In this document: positions 1 to 9,214 of the stretch, piece by piece
Layout of the letters: each line of letters opens with the position of its first letter
Numbering within the stretch: position 1 is the stretch's first letter
From: Candidatus Latescibacterota bacterium
Lineage (GTDB): Bacteria > Latescibacterota > UBA2968 > UBA8231
Direction of reading: 5' to 3'
Length of the DNA stretch: 17,244 bases
Assembly (NCBI GenBank): GCA_022825185.1
Contig: JAJDYK010000323.1
Span: forward strand, 1-17,244
Position numbers and translations under genes: made by a program
Notes under the pieces: generated by a model
Database searches by the model: none
What the model was told of the DNA's origin: nothing
The model's input: only the letters and a program-made list of their open reading frames with translations

Positions 1-2
1 TC

Positions 3-3000
3 GATCTAGCGGCTGGCGTGCAATTGCAACACCGGCGCTATGCAGCGGACTTTGCCGCCCTCCTGCGCGATGTAAACCTAATTGCCGATCAGCGGTTCGA
101 CGCCGAGATAACGGGTTGGCATCGGCCCGATGGGGAAACTCGTCTCGACCTGCAATCGCCCTTGCTGGAGTTGGTAGCCACCGGCTCTTCCGACTTAGAG
201 GGGGACTACGATCTCGCGCTAAAGGGCGCGTTGCAGGCGGCGTCCTTTTTGCGCGGTGCCGCGCCCATAGCCATCGCCGGGCAGGCCAAGCCCGATACGC
301 TGGCATTGCGGCTAACGACCAGCCATCTCCCCGGTGAATTGGGCGAGGAATTCGGGCCGCTCGCGGCGGATCTACACCTGTCCGCCAACCGCTATCTCGC
401 GGCTGATATGCGCTTAGAACGCGATCTCCTAGTGGCGCGGGCAGACATCGACCTAGAGCACAGCGAGATCGATACGCTGGTAGCGGACGTGGACGGACTG
501 GCAGTAGAGCGGGTCATGCCCGGGTTGAGCGGGCGGCTCGACGCGGACATGCGCGGGGCGGGTGGGTTGTCGCTCGACGAGCTCCAGTTGACCGGACACA
601 TTGCGACCACGCCGTTAGAATACGCGAGGTGGCAAACCGGTGAGCTCGCGCTGGACGTGGACTGGGACCAAGGCACGGCGCAGCTAGACGGCGGCGGACC
701 GGGCGTGAGCTTATGGGCGGAACTAGACGCGGCCCGGCACTTAACAGCTCAAGCGGATTTTGCCGATACCTTGTTGCGGGGGGTAGATGGCGCAGTAGCC
801 GCATTGGGCGGCACTTTGCGCTGGGAGGGGCCGCTGGAAAACCTAGACGCGGCCCAAGCGAACCTCGCCCTCGACTCGCTCTTGCTGCGGCAGGGGAAAT
901 GGGAACTGCAAAACCACGGTCCCCTCCAAGCCGACTATGACAACGGACGTCTGGATCTCACCGCGCTACACCTGCAAACGTCAGTCGGCCTAGTGGATCT
1001 TTCGGGTTGGGTCGGGCGGGATTCGCTCGCCGTTGCCGCGGAGTTATCCGCCCTTGAGCTGTCCAACCTCGCGTCCGATCTCAGCGCGACGGGCGGCGGG
1101 CATCTGCGAATTGGCGGTACCCTAGCGAGGCCAGAGGCACAGGGCGTGGTGACGCTTACAGAGATGCGCCTCGACACCCTCGCCCTCGGCAATGCTCGGC
1201 TGCGCCTCGCGTTGGCGGATATGCTCATGGCCGAGTTCACCGCCGATGCCGGCCTGCGCCTTGCGCTGACCTGCCCAGCCGAGCCGCTCTTCGGGCCGGG
1301 AACAGCCCCCGCGCAGCTCGCAATCGAGACGAAGGCGGCCGACTTGGGGCCACTGCTCAGTTATGCTTTAGGACGCCCGCTGTACGGGCGGCTCGACCTC
1401 GACGGGCAACTAGAAGCAGCCTTGGGGGATTCCATGCCGAGCTGGCGGGACTTGTCTGGGCATATCGACGTACACGGCTTGGCCATCGAGAGCCAAGCTT
1501 CAGCCGACTCGCTGCGGCTGGACCTCCTGTCTGGAGGGCATTTCGCGTTCGGAGAGGGCCGCGTGGTCCTGGACTCAGTGGCGATTGGCTTGCGGCGCTA
1601 CGACCGCGACCGCCTCGCCCTGCAACCGGCGGGCACTCTGCGGCTGGCGGGCCAACTAGAAGGTGCCAAGCCCTCGAAAATTGAGCTGGCCCTCGAAGAC
1701 GCGGACTTAGCTTTCTTCGGTGGTCCCAAGGGGCTGGTCCAGCTCGAGGCCGAGGTCAGCGGCACGACATCCGCTCCTCAAGTTGCCGCCGATCTAGCCG
1801 TGGAATCCGCGGACTTAGGCAAGCTTCGCGGCCAGCTCGTCGGCGATCAGTACGGTAGCGACTGGCATTTGAACTGGACGACCTTGCCCGACGACAGCCT
1901 CACCGTGACCGGTCGCGTACCCTGGGATTTACAGGCTGGCACACTCTCCTTAGACGAGAGCTGGCTCGAGGCGCATTCTGACGGCATCGGCCTCCTCTTC
2001 CTCGGCGACCTAATAGCCGAACTGGACCATTTCGACGGACAGGTCAGTGCCGACCTCCGAGCCGAAGGGTTGGACTCAACGCTCTCATTACAAGGCCAAA
2101 TAGGGGTCAAGGGACTCGAATTAGCCCTGCTCGACTTAGAGCCAATTTACGCCCTGCCCGACGGACAGTTGCAATTCAATGGACGACAGGTCGAACTGGT
2201 GGGTTTCTCTGTTGAGAAAGAACCTAAGAGGGGGTTTCGCAGCGCGTCGCTCACCGGGCAGTTCGACCTATCACGGCTCGACGACCCTAGCTTTAACTTG
2301 CGGCTCCAAGCCGAGCGGGTGACCTCGTACTACGAGAACGTTGGGCAGTCGTTTAAGGCGGACGACATCGACATGGATCTGTCTTTCGCCGGCTCAATCA
2401 GCGCGTCCAAGTTGGCGGGGCGCGTCCTCCTCGACCGGCCGCAGTCCGAGGCGAGCCTCGTAGTCCTCACGCTGCCCGTGCCACCGCCACCGCCGGCGCT
2501 GCGCGATGAGTTTTTGGAGAACATGGCCCTCGCCGTCGAGGTCGAGATCCGCGGCCTCGCTCTCGACAGCGAGCTAGCTGAGGTCGAAGCATCGGGCGCG
2601 GTCGAGGTCGGCGGCACCTTCTACAAACCGCTCTTCCAAGGCGACATAACGATAGATGAAGGGCAGGTCTTCGTACTCAATGAGCAGTTCGACATCACAC
2701 AGGGGCGCGTCGTCTTCAACCGCCTAGCGCCGACTAAGTCCATCCTCGACGTGATGTACGATCCTCTCGAACTGAATCCCATACTCGATTTAGAGGCTGA
2801 GACCGATTATGAAATCACCGACATCAACGACAATGAGAAGTACGTCGCAATTTTGACGTTGAGAGGGCCGGCTCAGAAGGTCGTGCCGCGTCTTTCGGCA
2901 GACCCGAGAGATCCAGACTTAGAGACGCTAGAACAATTTGAGACCGTCAACCTACTAGCCTTTAGAACGGCCAACTTCGACTACGCCGGGGCCTTTGGAT

Positions 3001-3344
3001 CAACTGGTGAAGCCCTTAGTACAGCCGCCACGGCCTTTGGCACGGCCGCCGGCCTGCTCTTGGGTAAGCAGGTCGAGAAAGTAGGGCTCAATGAATTTAC
3101 GGTCGTGCCATCGAGCACGATTGTCGGCGCTTCGCCTGGGGATCCCGTCATCCGCGCAGGCAAGTACCTCGGTGGGTTGCCCCTGCCCCTCTGGGTGCGA
3201 TACGAAGCGATGGTAGAAAAGATGGCTGAGGGAGAGGTGCGGGTCGAACACACAATCAAGTCTTTTCTAACTATCGTCGGCTCGGCGCAAAGCAAACACG
3301 ATCACTACGGGCTGGGCATCGGCCTGAAGCGAGAATTTCGATGA
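3..3344 (+). CDS. tamB: TamB-like translocation/assembly module protein, 5'-truncated by the window edge
   Basis: Large periplasm-spanning protein of the TamB (DUF490) family, which links inner and outer membranes and is implicated in outer-membrane protein insertion and phospholipid transport. The frame is open to the left edge; a GTG at 18 would give 1108 residues, but no N-terminal membrane anchor is visible and family members are usually longer, so the true start lies outside the window. The body is a long run of short beta-strand-like segments rich in L, D and G. The last roughly 370 residues look like the TamB C-terminal domain, with a segment near residues 873-905 reading GDITIDEGQVFVLNEQF and then ITQGRVVFN. 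The C-terminus (YGLGIGLKREFR) is typical of the family. It overlaps tamA by ATGA, so the two are translationally coupled. The family call is firm; the substrate is not known from sequence. Confidence 0.9.
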   Translation, partial: DLAAGVQLQHRRYAADFAALLRDVNLIADQRFDAEITGWHRPDGETRLDLQSPLLELVATGSSDLEGDYDLALKGALQAASFLRGAAPIAIAGQAKPDTLALRLTTSHLPGELGEEFGPLAADLHLSANRYLAADMRLERDLLVARADIDLEHSEIDTLVADVDGLAVERVMPGLSGRLDADMRGAGGLSLDELQLTGHIATTPLEYARWQTGELALDVDWDQGTAQLDGGGPGVSLWAELDAARHLTAQADFADTLLRGVDGAVAALGGTLRWEGPLENLDAAQANLALDSLLLRQGKWELQNHGPLQADYDNGRLDLTALHLQTSVGLVDLSGWVGRDSLAVAAELSALELSNLASDLSATGGGHLRIGGTLARPEAQGVVTLTEMRLDTLALGNARLRLALADMLMAEFTADAGLRLALTCPAEPLFGPGTAPAQLAIETKAADLGPLLSYALGRPLYGRLDLDGQLEAALGDSMPSWRDLSGHIDVHGLAIESQASADSLRLDLLSGGHFAFGEGRVVLDSVAIGLRRYDRDRLALQPAGTLRLAGQLEGAKPSKIELALEDADLAFFGGPKGLVQLEAEVSGTTSAPQVAADLAVESADLGKLRGQLVGDQYGSDWHLNWTTLPDDSLTVTGRVPWDLQAGTLSLDESWLEAHSDGIGLLFLGDLIAELDHFDGQVSADLRAEGLDSTLSLQGQIGVKGLELALLDLEPIYALPDGQLQFNGRQVELVGFSVEKEPKRGFRSASLTGQFDLSRLDDPSFNLRLQAERVTSYYENVGQSFKADDIDMDLSFAGSISASKLAGRVLLDRPQSEASLVVLTLPVPPPPPALRDEFLENMALAVEVEIRGLALDSELAEVEASGAVEVGGTFYKPLFQGDITIDEGQVFVLNEQFDITQGRVVFNRLAPTKSILDVMYDPLELNPILDLEAETDYEITDINDNEKYVAILTLRGPAQKVVPRLSADPRDPDLETLEQFETVNLLAFRTANFDYAGAFGSTGEALSTAATAFGTAAGLLLGKQVEKVGLNEFTVVPSSTIVGASPGDPVIRAGKYLGGLPLPLWVRYEAMVEKMAEGEVRVEHTIKSFLTIVGSAQSKHDHYGLGIGLKREFR

Positions 3345-5407
3345 GCGTGTTCGCCGCCGTGTTCTGTCTGGCCCTCGCCGGGACGGCCTTAGCCCAAGAA
3401 GATATGCGCGAAATATCGGCTCATGAAGCCGATGGTCACAAGGTGGCTCAGGTACGCTTCGTTCACCGGGGCGACAAGCGCATCCAAGGCGATATCTTGC
3501 GCTCGGCCATGCTGACCCAAGAAAAGAAGCGCTTTCACCGTCGCTTCTTCAAAAACGACCTAACCGGCCTAGTCAATCTCTACTACAGCAAGGGCTATCG
3601 CGACGCCGAAATCGTTCGCAAGCACCTGCGCTTGGACGCCAAAAATCGGGTCCACATTCATATTGAAATCAACAGCGGTGCGCTGTGGACGGTGCGCGCC
3701 CTAACCCTCGTAGGGGGTGCCCCTTTTGCGGCCAATACCTTGCTCGCTCAGGTCGGCTTGCGCACCGGCGCACCCCTCGACTACGGCAAGGTCCTCGAAG
3801 GCGAGCGTCAGCTACAGGTCTTCCTCAATCAACGCGGCTACCCGCACGCTGCAGTGCGCAACGAGTGGGTGGGGGACGACCGCGCCAGCCGCAGCACCGA
3901 GGTTGTCTTCCACATCGATCCTGGGCGCAAGATGTACTTCGGTGCCGTCGAGATCGAAAACCTCGATCAGCTATACACGCGCAAGGAGCTAATTGAGCAC
4001 TATCTGCGCTTTGAGCAGGGAGACTTGTACAACCCCGAACAACTAGCTAAAAGCCGCGAACAACTAGCGAGGACTGGCCTGTTCCGCTCGGTCTTTTTGC
4101 TCACCCCCGAGACGGGCGACAGCTTGCAGCCAGTCGTGGTTCGCCTCAAAGAAAGAAAGCGCATTTCCCTCAGTACCGAAGCCCTATTCAGCAACAAAGA
4201 GCCGCGCGTGACCGGGGTCGTGCAGCACAACAACTGGCTGGGTCGCGGTGCTCGGCTAAGCCTCGACGCCGGTTGGGGGAAGCCGGAACAAGGCGTCACC
4301 GCGTCCTTTACCGAGCGCAACTTGTTGGGCACGGGTGCCGACTTGGTATTGTCGGCAGGGGTCACCGACGAGTGGCAGCAGACCAATCAGCCAGGCAACC
4401 CGAACGACCAGCGACAAGTCGCGCTTTTGACGGCCAACGATTCGGTACTCAACGACTTTCTGTCCTTTCCCTTCGGTGGGGAAGCAATAATACGGGAGTA
4501 CATAAGGACGGCCACCTTCGACTACCTTTCGGTCGAACACTTGTGGAAAGCTGAAGCAACGCTCACCAAAGACTGGCGCGAGATTTACCGAGCCCAAGTA
4601 TCTCTTAGCGGGGAAGACTCGCGCACTCGGCCCGATCCGAGCGAGCGCATCGCTTACTCACCCAAGCCTATAGACGCGGGAGGGACCGAAAGCGATGAGA
4701 CAACCGACGCGGACGATCTGTTTGGCGACTCCGACTTCGACTTCTCTGGCAAAGGCAATTTCCTCGCCCAAGACGAGTTCATAGACTACAGCGACGGCAA
4801 AATTCCCGTGACTGCGGACTGGTTGCGGATTCTGACCGAGCGCACTCGGTCGGTCGAATTGAAAACCGAGTTTTTGCGCGATTCGCGCGACGACCCCTTT
4901 GCCCCCACGCGCGGCGCACTCTTGCAGTTGACCGGACTCTACGCCTCCTCGTTCATTCTGGGGCAGCATCAGACCTATGTGATCGACGGCGAAGCCGAAT
5001 TCATATATTACCAACCGCTCAAGCACGGCCTGATGTTGGCCCTAGCCCTGCAAGGGGGCGGGGCGGCTTCGCTGCGCGAGGGACGACGGCTGCCGCAAAA
5101 GTATTGGAAGGCGTACGGAGGCGAGGGATCCGTGCGCGGCGTTGAGTACGAAGCCATACACGCACCGGGCGGCGGACGCCTCGGCCTGAATATGCGGGGG
5201 GAATTGCGCTATCAGCGGAAAAGCCTCGGCCTCGTTGGCTTTTGGGACCGGGCACAGGTCTGGCGCAAGCCAAGCCAAGCGACTTTATGGAGAATGGTCG
5301 ATGGCTATGGGTTGGGGCTGCGCTACGCTTTGGGCTTTCCCCTCCGGCTCGACGTAGCGTTCAACGACGGATACCGCTTGTATTTTTCTATTGGTCAGGC
5401 TTTCTGA
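3341..5407 (+). CDS. tamA: TamA/BamA-family outer-membrane beta-barrel protein (Omp85)
   Basis: Outer-membrane partner of TamB. Residues 1-19 form a signal peptide with an ALA cleavage site before Q19. About three POTRA repeats follow (roughly 37-113, 115-193 and 198-273), then a barrel from about 275 to the end. The barrel carries the Omp85 loop-6 signature VRG at 598-600 within GGEGSVRGVEYEA, and ends in the outer-membrane sorting pattern YFSIGQAF with a terminal Phe. At 688 residues with three POTRAs it fits TamA better than five-POTRA BamA. An acidic stretch at about residues 445-490 (DETTDADDLFGDSDFDF and neighbours) looks like an inserted surface loop. The start ATG overlaps the tamB stop (ATGA), placing tamB upstream of tamA, the reverse of the usual proteobacterial order. 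No strong Shine-Dalgarno sequence is seen, consistent with coupling to tamB. Confidence 0.88.
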   Translation: MSVFAAVFCLALAGTALAQEDMREISAHEADGHKVAQVRFVHRGDKRIQGDILRSAMLTQEKKRFHRRFFKNDLTGLVNLYYSKGYRDAEIVRKHLRLDAKNRVHIHIEINSGALWTVRALTLVGGAPFAANTLLAQVGLRTGAPLDYGKVLEGERQLQVFLNQRGYPHAAVRNEWVGDDRASRSTEVVFHIDPGRKMYFGAVEIENLDQLYTRKELIEHYLRFEQGDLYNPEQLAKSREQLARTGLFRSVFLLTPETGDSLQPVVVRLKERKRISLSTEALFSNKEPRVTGVVQHNNWLGRGARLSLDAGWGKPEQGVTASFTERNLLGTGADLVLSAGVTDEWQQTNQPGNPNDQRQVALLTANDSVLNDFLSFPFGGEAIIREYIRTATFDYLSVEHLWKAEATLTKDWREIYRAQVSLSGEDSRTRPDPSERIAYSPKPIDAGGTESDETTDADDLFGDSDFDFSGKGNFLAQDEFIDYSDGKIPVTADWLRILTERTRSVELKTEFLRDSRDDPFAPTRGALLQLTGLYASSFILGQHQTYVIDGEAEFIYYQPLKHGLMLALALQGGGAASLREGRRLPQKYWKAYGGEGSVRGVEYEAIHAPGGGRLGLNMRGELRYQRKSLGLVGFWDRAQVWRKPSQATLWRMVDGYGLGLRYALGFPLRLDVAFNDGYRLYFSIGQAF

Positions 5408-6268
5408 ATGGTCGAAATAATACACCACGCCAACGCCAGCGAACTGCTTGCGCTTGCAGGTGCTTGCCTCGAAGCGCACGAGAGCGAAAACAACCTGCCA
5501 CTCGGCCTCGCGTACGCGCTTGCCAAAGATCCCCTGTGCTACGGGCCCGAGCCGCCATTATTATTGAGCGTCTTAGAGCAAGGCAACGCGATCGGCGCAG
5601 CCGTAATGACGCCGCCGAGGAGAATCATCCTCAGCAAATTCGTTGCGAACGTCGAAGGAGCTATTGCCCATCTCGTTCGCCACCTACTTGCAACGGAGAC
5701 ATCCATCCCCGGCGTTGTCGGGCCGGCATCCGAAGCGCAAGCCTTTGCCGCTTGCTGGGCCGAGGCCGTGCCAAGCGCCGCGTCTAAGAAAACCATGCGG
5801 ATGCGCGTATTTGAAGCGCGTACGGTCGCCGATGTGCCCCTTGCGGCGGGGGCGTTGCGCTTGGCCAGCATGGACGACCATCCGCTCATGGCGCAGTGGG
5901 TGGACGCCTTTTCGCAAGAGGCATTAGGAGAGCCAGCCGATCTCGACGGAGCCAAGAAAAGCGCCGAGCGATTCATCGCCGACAAACAACTGTACATTTG
6001 GGATTGCAATGGGCCGGTCTCCATTGCCAAAACGACGCGCCCGATGCGAAACGGCATAACCGTCACCGCGGTGTACACGCCGCCCGAACAGCGCAACAAA
6101 GGATACTCTACTTCATGCGTCGCGTCGCTGACCAAAAAACTGCTCTCCGAGCGCTATTCGTTTTGCAGCCTATTTGCCGATCAATCCAATCCAACCTCCA
6201 ACAGTATCTACGCAAAAATCGGCTACGTGCCTTTGGGAGATGCGCTAGAAATTGATTTTACTACCTAA
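5408..6268 (+). CDS. GNAT family N-acetyltransferase
   Basis: Predicted cytoplasmic acetyl-CoA-dependent acyltransferase of 286 residues; the acceptor is unknown. The C-terminal half carries the GNAT fold. Beta-4 and the pyrophosphate-binding loop are at 222-235 ([14 protein letters not shown]), where the usual R/Q-x-x-G-x-G/A reads R229-N-K-G232-Y-S234, a mild variant. A motif-B-like segment [13 protein letters not shown] lies near 262-274. The N-terminal 130 residues look like a degenerate second GNAT-like or substrate domain, as in two-domain family members. The ATG follows the tamA TGA directly (TGAATG), so it is probably translated by re-initiation as the third gene of the tamBA operon. 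That position hints at a link with envelope assembly, but the sequence does not show one. The start is set by the adjacency and an early conserved-looking helix. Confidence 0.82.
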   Translation: MVEIIHHANASELLALAGACLEAHESENNLPLGLAYALAKDPLCYGPEPPLLLSVLEQGNAIGAAVMTPPRRIILSKFVANVEGAIAHLVRHLLATETSIPGVVGPASEAQAFAACWAEAVPSAASKKTMRMRVFEARTVADVPLAAGALRLASMDDHPLMAQWVDAFSQEALGEPADLDGAKKSAERFIADKQLYIWDCNGPVSIAKTTRPMRNGITVTAVYTPPEQRNKGYSTSCVASLTKKLLSERYSFCSLFADQSNPTSNSIYAKIGYVPLGDALEIDFTT

Positions 6269-6273
6269 AACCC

Positions 6274-6294
6274 GCTGCTAGACGGCAGCTTTTT
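6274..6294 (+). terminator. weak candidate intrinsic terminator between the GNAT gene and ilvD
   Basis: A 5-bp stem, GCTGC (6274-6278) with GCAGC (6285-6289), and a 6-nt loop is followed at once by TTTTT (6290-6294). It sits in the 38-bp gap after the acetyltransferase stop, where the tam operon could end. The stem is short, so termination may be partial and ilvD may also receive read-through. The tail runs into the ilvD ribosome binding site. Confidence 0.35.
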
Positions 6295-6295
6295 G

Positions 6296-6301
6296 AAAGA
6301 G
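6296..6301 (+). promoter_or_regulatory. ilvD ribosome binding site
   Basis: AAAGAG lies 5 nt upstream of the ATG at 6307. It supports this start, which also matches the conserved IlvD N-terminus ([20 protein letters not shown]). Confidence 0.6.
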
Positions 6302-6306
6302 CTATT

Positions 6307-8148
6307 ATGCAATCATTTCGCAGCAGTACCACCACGCAGGGGCGGCGCATGGCCGGGGCGCGTGCCCTGTGGCGCGCCACCGGCATGAAGACTGAGGACT
6401 TCCAAAAGCCCATCGTCGCCATCGCCAATTCCTTTACTCAGTTCGTGCCCGGGCACGTGCATCTGCATCCCATCGGCCAGAAGGTCAAGAAAGTAATCGA
6501 CCAGCACGGCGGCTACGGCGTGGAGTTCAACACCATTGCCGTAGATGACGGCATTGCCATGGGCCACGACGGCATGCTCTACTCCCTGCCGAGCCGCGAG
6601 CTAATCGCCGACAGCGTCGAGTACATGGTCCAGGCCCACAAGGCCGACGCCCTCGTCTGCATCTCCAATTGCGACAAGATCACTCCGGGCATGTTGCTGG
6701 CCGCGCTCAGGCTCAATATCCCGGCGATCTTCGTCTCGGGCGGGCCAATGGAGGCCGGCAAAACCGAGCTGTCAACGGGCCGCGCCAAGCTCGATCTAGT
6801 CGATTCCATGGTCGCCGCGGCCGACCCCAACTTGAGCGACGAGGACGTGGCCAAGATGGAAGAACAAGCCTGCCCGACTTGCGGCTCGTGCTCGGGCATG
6901 TTCACCGCCAATTCCATGAACTGCCTCAACGAGGCCATCGGCCTAGCCCTGCCGGGCAACGGCACCATCCTCGCCACGCACGCACTGCGCTGGGAGCTTT
7001 TTGCCGCGGCCGGCAAGCGGATCGTCGAAATGGCCAAGGCATTTTACCTAGAGGGCGACGCGTCGGTACTGCCGCGCAGCATTGCGAACTTCGCGGCCTT
7101 TGAAAACGCCATGACCTTGGACATTGCCATGGGCGGCTCCACCAACACAGTCCTGCACCTGTTGGCCATGGCCCGCGAGGCCGAAGTCAATTTTACCATG
7201 GCCGACATCGACCGGCTCTCGCGGCAAGTCCCCTGCATCTGCAAAGTGGCACCGGCCACTCAGGAATTTCACATAGAGGATGTCGCGCGCGCCGGCGGCA
7301 TTATGAGCATCTTAGGCGAGCTGTTGCGCGGCGGCAAAATCCACCCCGAGCCGCAGACCGTTGCCGGGCCGTCGCTGGGCGAGTTAATCGCCGCAAACGA
7401 CATTCGCGGATCAGGTCCGGTCGATGCGATGGCCACGCAACGCGCATTAGCAGCCCCGGGCAACGTGCGGACCAAAACCGCCTTCTCCCAAAACAACTTT
7501 TACGCCGAGTCGGATATGGACGAGCAAACGGGCTGCATCCGCTCGGTCGCGCACGCCTATTCGCAGGACGGTGGGCTGGCCGTGCTTTTCGGCAACATTG
7601 CCGAGGAGGGCTGCATCGTGAAGACGGCTGGCGTCGATGAGTCAATCTGGGTGTTTGAAGGCACGGCCCGGATCTTCGAGTCGCAGGACGAAGCGTGCGA
7701 GGGCATCCTCGGCGGCAAGGTCCGCGACGGCGACGTGGTCGTGATCCGCTACGAGGGACCCAAGGGCGGGCCGGGGATGCAGGAGATGCTCTATCCAACG
7801 TCGTACATCAAGTCCATGGGCCTGGGCAAGACCTGCGCGCTGCTGACCGACGGCCGCTTTTCCGGCGGCACCTCCGGTCTGTCGATTGGCCACGTCTCGC
7901 CAGAGGCAGCCGAAGGCGGAGCACTGGCCCTGTTGGAGACCGGCGACCGGATTCGCATCGACATTCCCAATCGCACAATCGACGTGCTAATCGCGGACGC
8001 CGAACTCTCCGCCCGCCGCCAAAAAATCGACGCCTATCGCCCCCGCAACCGCCAACGCCACATCCCCCAATCGCTACAGGCGTATGCCGCACTGACGACG
8101 AGCGCAGCGCACGGGGCCGTGCGGGACGTGGGTCAGCTACAGAAATAA
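6307..8148 (+). CDS. ilvD: dihydroxy-acid dehydratase
   Basis: Converts 2,3-dihydroxy-isovalerate and 2,3-dihydroxy-3-methylvalerate to the 2-oxoacids in valine, isoleucine and leucine synthesis (cytoplasm). The 613 residues are nearly the length of E. coli IlvD (616) and read almost collinear with what I recall of it. Iron-sulfur ligand cysteines are C122 ([11 protein letters not shown]) and C195 ([11 protein letters not shown], 189-199). K124 sits at the position carbamylated for Mg binding, and D80/D81 lie in [10 protein letters not shown]. Conserved blocks [31 protein letters not shown] and [21 protein letters not shown] support a true IlvD rather than Edd or a sugar-acid dehydratase. It stands apart from any ilvBNC genes in this window and is followed after 21 bp by a 2-hydroxyacid dehydrogenase, probably co-transcribed. 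No attenuator-like leader is seen in the 38-bp gap upstream. Confidence 0.97.
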   Translation: MQSFRSSTTTQGRRMAGARALWRATGMKTEDFQKPIVAIANSFTQFVPGHVHLHPIGQKVKKVIDQHGGYGVEFNTIAVDDGIAMGHDGMLYSLPSRELIADSVEYMVQAHKADALVCISNCDKITPGMLLAALRLNIPAIFVSGGPMEAGKTELSTGRAKLDLVDSMVAAADPNLSDEDVAKMEEQACPTCGSCSGMFTANSMNCLNEAIGLALPGNGTILATHALRWELFAAAGKRIVEMAKAFYLEGDASVLPRSIANFAAFENAMTLDIAMGGSTNTVLHLLAMAREAEVNFTMADIDRLSRQVPCICKVAPATQEFHIEDVARAGGIMSILGELLRGGKIHPEPQTVAGPSLGELIAANDIRGSGPVDAMATQRALAAPGNVRTKTAFSQNNFYAESDMDEQTGCIRSVAHAYSQDGGLAVLFGNIAEEGCIVKTAGVDESIWVFEGTARIFESQDEACEGILGGKVRDGDVVVIRYEGPKGGPGMQEMLYPTSYIKSMGLGKTCALLTDGRFSGGTSGLSIGHVSPEAAEGGALALLETGDRIRIDIPNRTIDVLIADAELSARRQKIDAYRPRNRQRHIPQSLQAYAALTTSAAHGAVRDVGQLQK

Positions 8149-8157
8149 CTTTTACAC

Positions 8158-8165
8158 AAAAGGAA
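8158..8165 (+). promoter_or_regulatory. ribosome binding site of the 2-hydroxyacid dehydrogenase gene
   Basis: AAAAGGAA ends 4 nt before the ATG at 8170, inside the 21-bp gap after ilvD. It fixes this start and suggests independent translation on a shared transcript. Confidence 0.65.
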
Positions 8166-8169
8166 TCCC

Positions 8170-9126
8170 ATGAAAATCACAGTACTAGACGGACACACCC
8201 TAAACCCGGGCGACAACCCCTGGGATCCAGTCTCGGCGTTGGGCGAATTTGCAGTGTACGATAAAACTCCGGACGATCTGATCTTGGAGCGGGCCGCGGA
8301 CGCCGACGTGATCTTGACCAACAAGGTGCCGCTGACGACCGAGACCTTTGCCCAACTGCCCAACCTGCGCTTCGTGTCGGTTACGGCCACTGGGTACAAC
8401 GTCGTCGATGTGGAAGCTGCACGCGCCCGCGCCATCCCCGTATCAAACATTCCAGTGTACGGCACCGACTCGGTCGCCCAATACACCATGGCGCTGCTAC
8501 TGGAGTTGTGCCATCACGTCGGTCGCCACGACGCTGCGGTCCATCGCGGTGGCTGGGCTGGATCGGGCTATTGGTGTTTCTGGGAAACGCCGCTGACGGA
8601 GCTAGCCGGAAAAGTCATCGGCCTCGTGGGCTTTGGGCGCATCGGCCAGCGCGTCGGCGAGCTGGCCCACGCTTTTGGCATGGAAGTCTGGGCGTATGCG
8701 CCGTCGCCAAAGGACCCGCCGGGGTACGCGCCGTTTGCCCTCAAGAGCACGGAAGAGATTTTCGCCGGAGCCGATGTGGTCAGCTTGCATTGCCCGCAGA
8801 CGCCCGACAACACTGGTTTTGTCAACGCCGAGTTGTTGGCGACTATGAAAGAGGGGGCGCTCTTTATCAACACGTCGCGCGGCGCACTCGTCGATGAACA
8901 GGCCCTTTTGGAAGCCCTGCGCGCTGGCAAGCCCCGAGCGGCGGCAACGGACGTGGCTTCCGTCGAGCCGATTACCAGCGGCAATCCGCTCTTGCAGGCA
9001 CCTAATCTGCTCATCACGCCGCACATGGCTTGGGCCACGCTAGAGGCGCGCAAGCGACTGATGCAAATGACGGCGGAAAACGTGCGGGCTTTTATGGACG
9101 GTGCGCCGATTAACGTGGTGAACTGA
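8170..9126 (+). CDS. D-2-hydroxyacid dehydrogenase, glycerate dehydrogenase/hydroxypyruvate reductase-like
   Basis: NAD(P)-dependent reduction of a small 2-oxoacid, most likely hydroxypyruvate or glyoxylate judging by family. The 318 residues fit the usual two-domain layout. The Rossmann motif G151-L-V-G154-F-G156-R-I-G159 lies in LAGKVIGLVGFGRIGQRVG. The catalytic triad is R237 (NTSRGALVDE), E266 (SVEPI) and H285 (ITPHMAWAT). The N-terminal substrate segment (ATGYNVVDVEAA, YGTDSVAQYTMALLLELCHHV) matches the glycerate dehydrogenase-like branch as I know it. At the end of beta-2, where NAD-preferring members have Asp (YDP), this protein has A177 (WAYAP), so cofactor preference could be relaxed or NADP-leaning. 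It follows ilvD by 21 bp. A link to branched-chain synthesis is possible but not shown. Substrate is uncertain; fold and reaction class are firm. Confidence 0.92.
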   Translation: MKITVLDGHTLNPGDNPWDPVSALGEFAVYDKTPDDLILERAADADVILTNKVPLTTETFAQLPNLRFVSVTATGYNVVDVEAARARAIPVSNIPVYGTDSVAQYTMALLLELCHHVGRHDAAVHRGGWAGSGYWCFWETPLTELAGKVIGLVGFGRIGQRVGELAHAFGMEVWAYAPSPKDPPGYAPFALKSTEEIFAGADVVSLHCPQTPDNTGFVNAELLATMKEGALFINTSRGALVDEQALLEALRAGKPRAAATDVASVEPITSGNPLLQAPNLLITPHMAWATLEARKRLMQMTAENVRAFMDGAPINVVN

Positions 9127-9170
9127 GCGTTGATATAGAGACGATAAAAATGAGAGCTCCTATCGATCAT

Positions 9171-9196
9171 CATTGCGGTTGACCGCTATATTTTCG
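9171..9196 (+). repeat. 26-bp intergenic direct repeat, copy 1
   Basis: Identical over 26 bases to 16149-16174. It contains a small inverted repeat, GCGGT (9175-9179) and ACCGC (9182-9186), immediately followed by TATATT (9187-9192), which resembles a -10 box. No -35 match lies 16-18 bp upstream. It ends 18 nt before the ATG of the short coiled-coil gene and could be its promoter or operator, or a dispersed genomic repeat. The flanks of the two copies are unrelated. Confidence 0.8.
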
Positions 9197-9202
9197 AGGA
9201 TT

Positions 9203-9208
9203 GAGGAG
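9203..9208 (+). promoter_or_regulatory. strong ribosome binding site for the small coiled-coil gene
   Basis: GAGGAG lies 6 nt before the ATG at 9215. This is among the best Shine-Dalgarno matches in the window and the main reason to accept this short gene as real. Confidence 0.7.
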
Positions 9209-9214
9209 TAAGCT

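Noticed and set aside
5242..5787. 181-codon plus-strand frame bridging tamA and the GNAT gene
   Set aside because: The Arg/Pro-rich product is in an alternative frame of two supported genes; it is an artefact of GC-rich codons.
9127..9170. A terminator after the dehydrogenase gene
   Set aside because: No stem of useful length with a T-run is present; only a short ATCGAT palindrome is seen.
8568..9173. 201-codon antisense open frame inside the dehydrogenase gene
   Set aside because: The sense frame holds the full catalytic motifs; the antisense product shows no recognisable domain.
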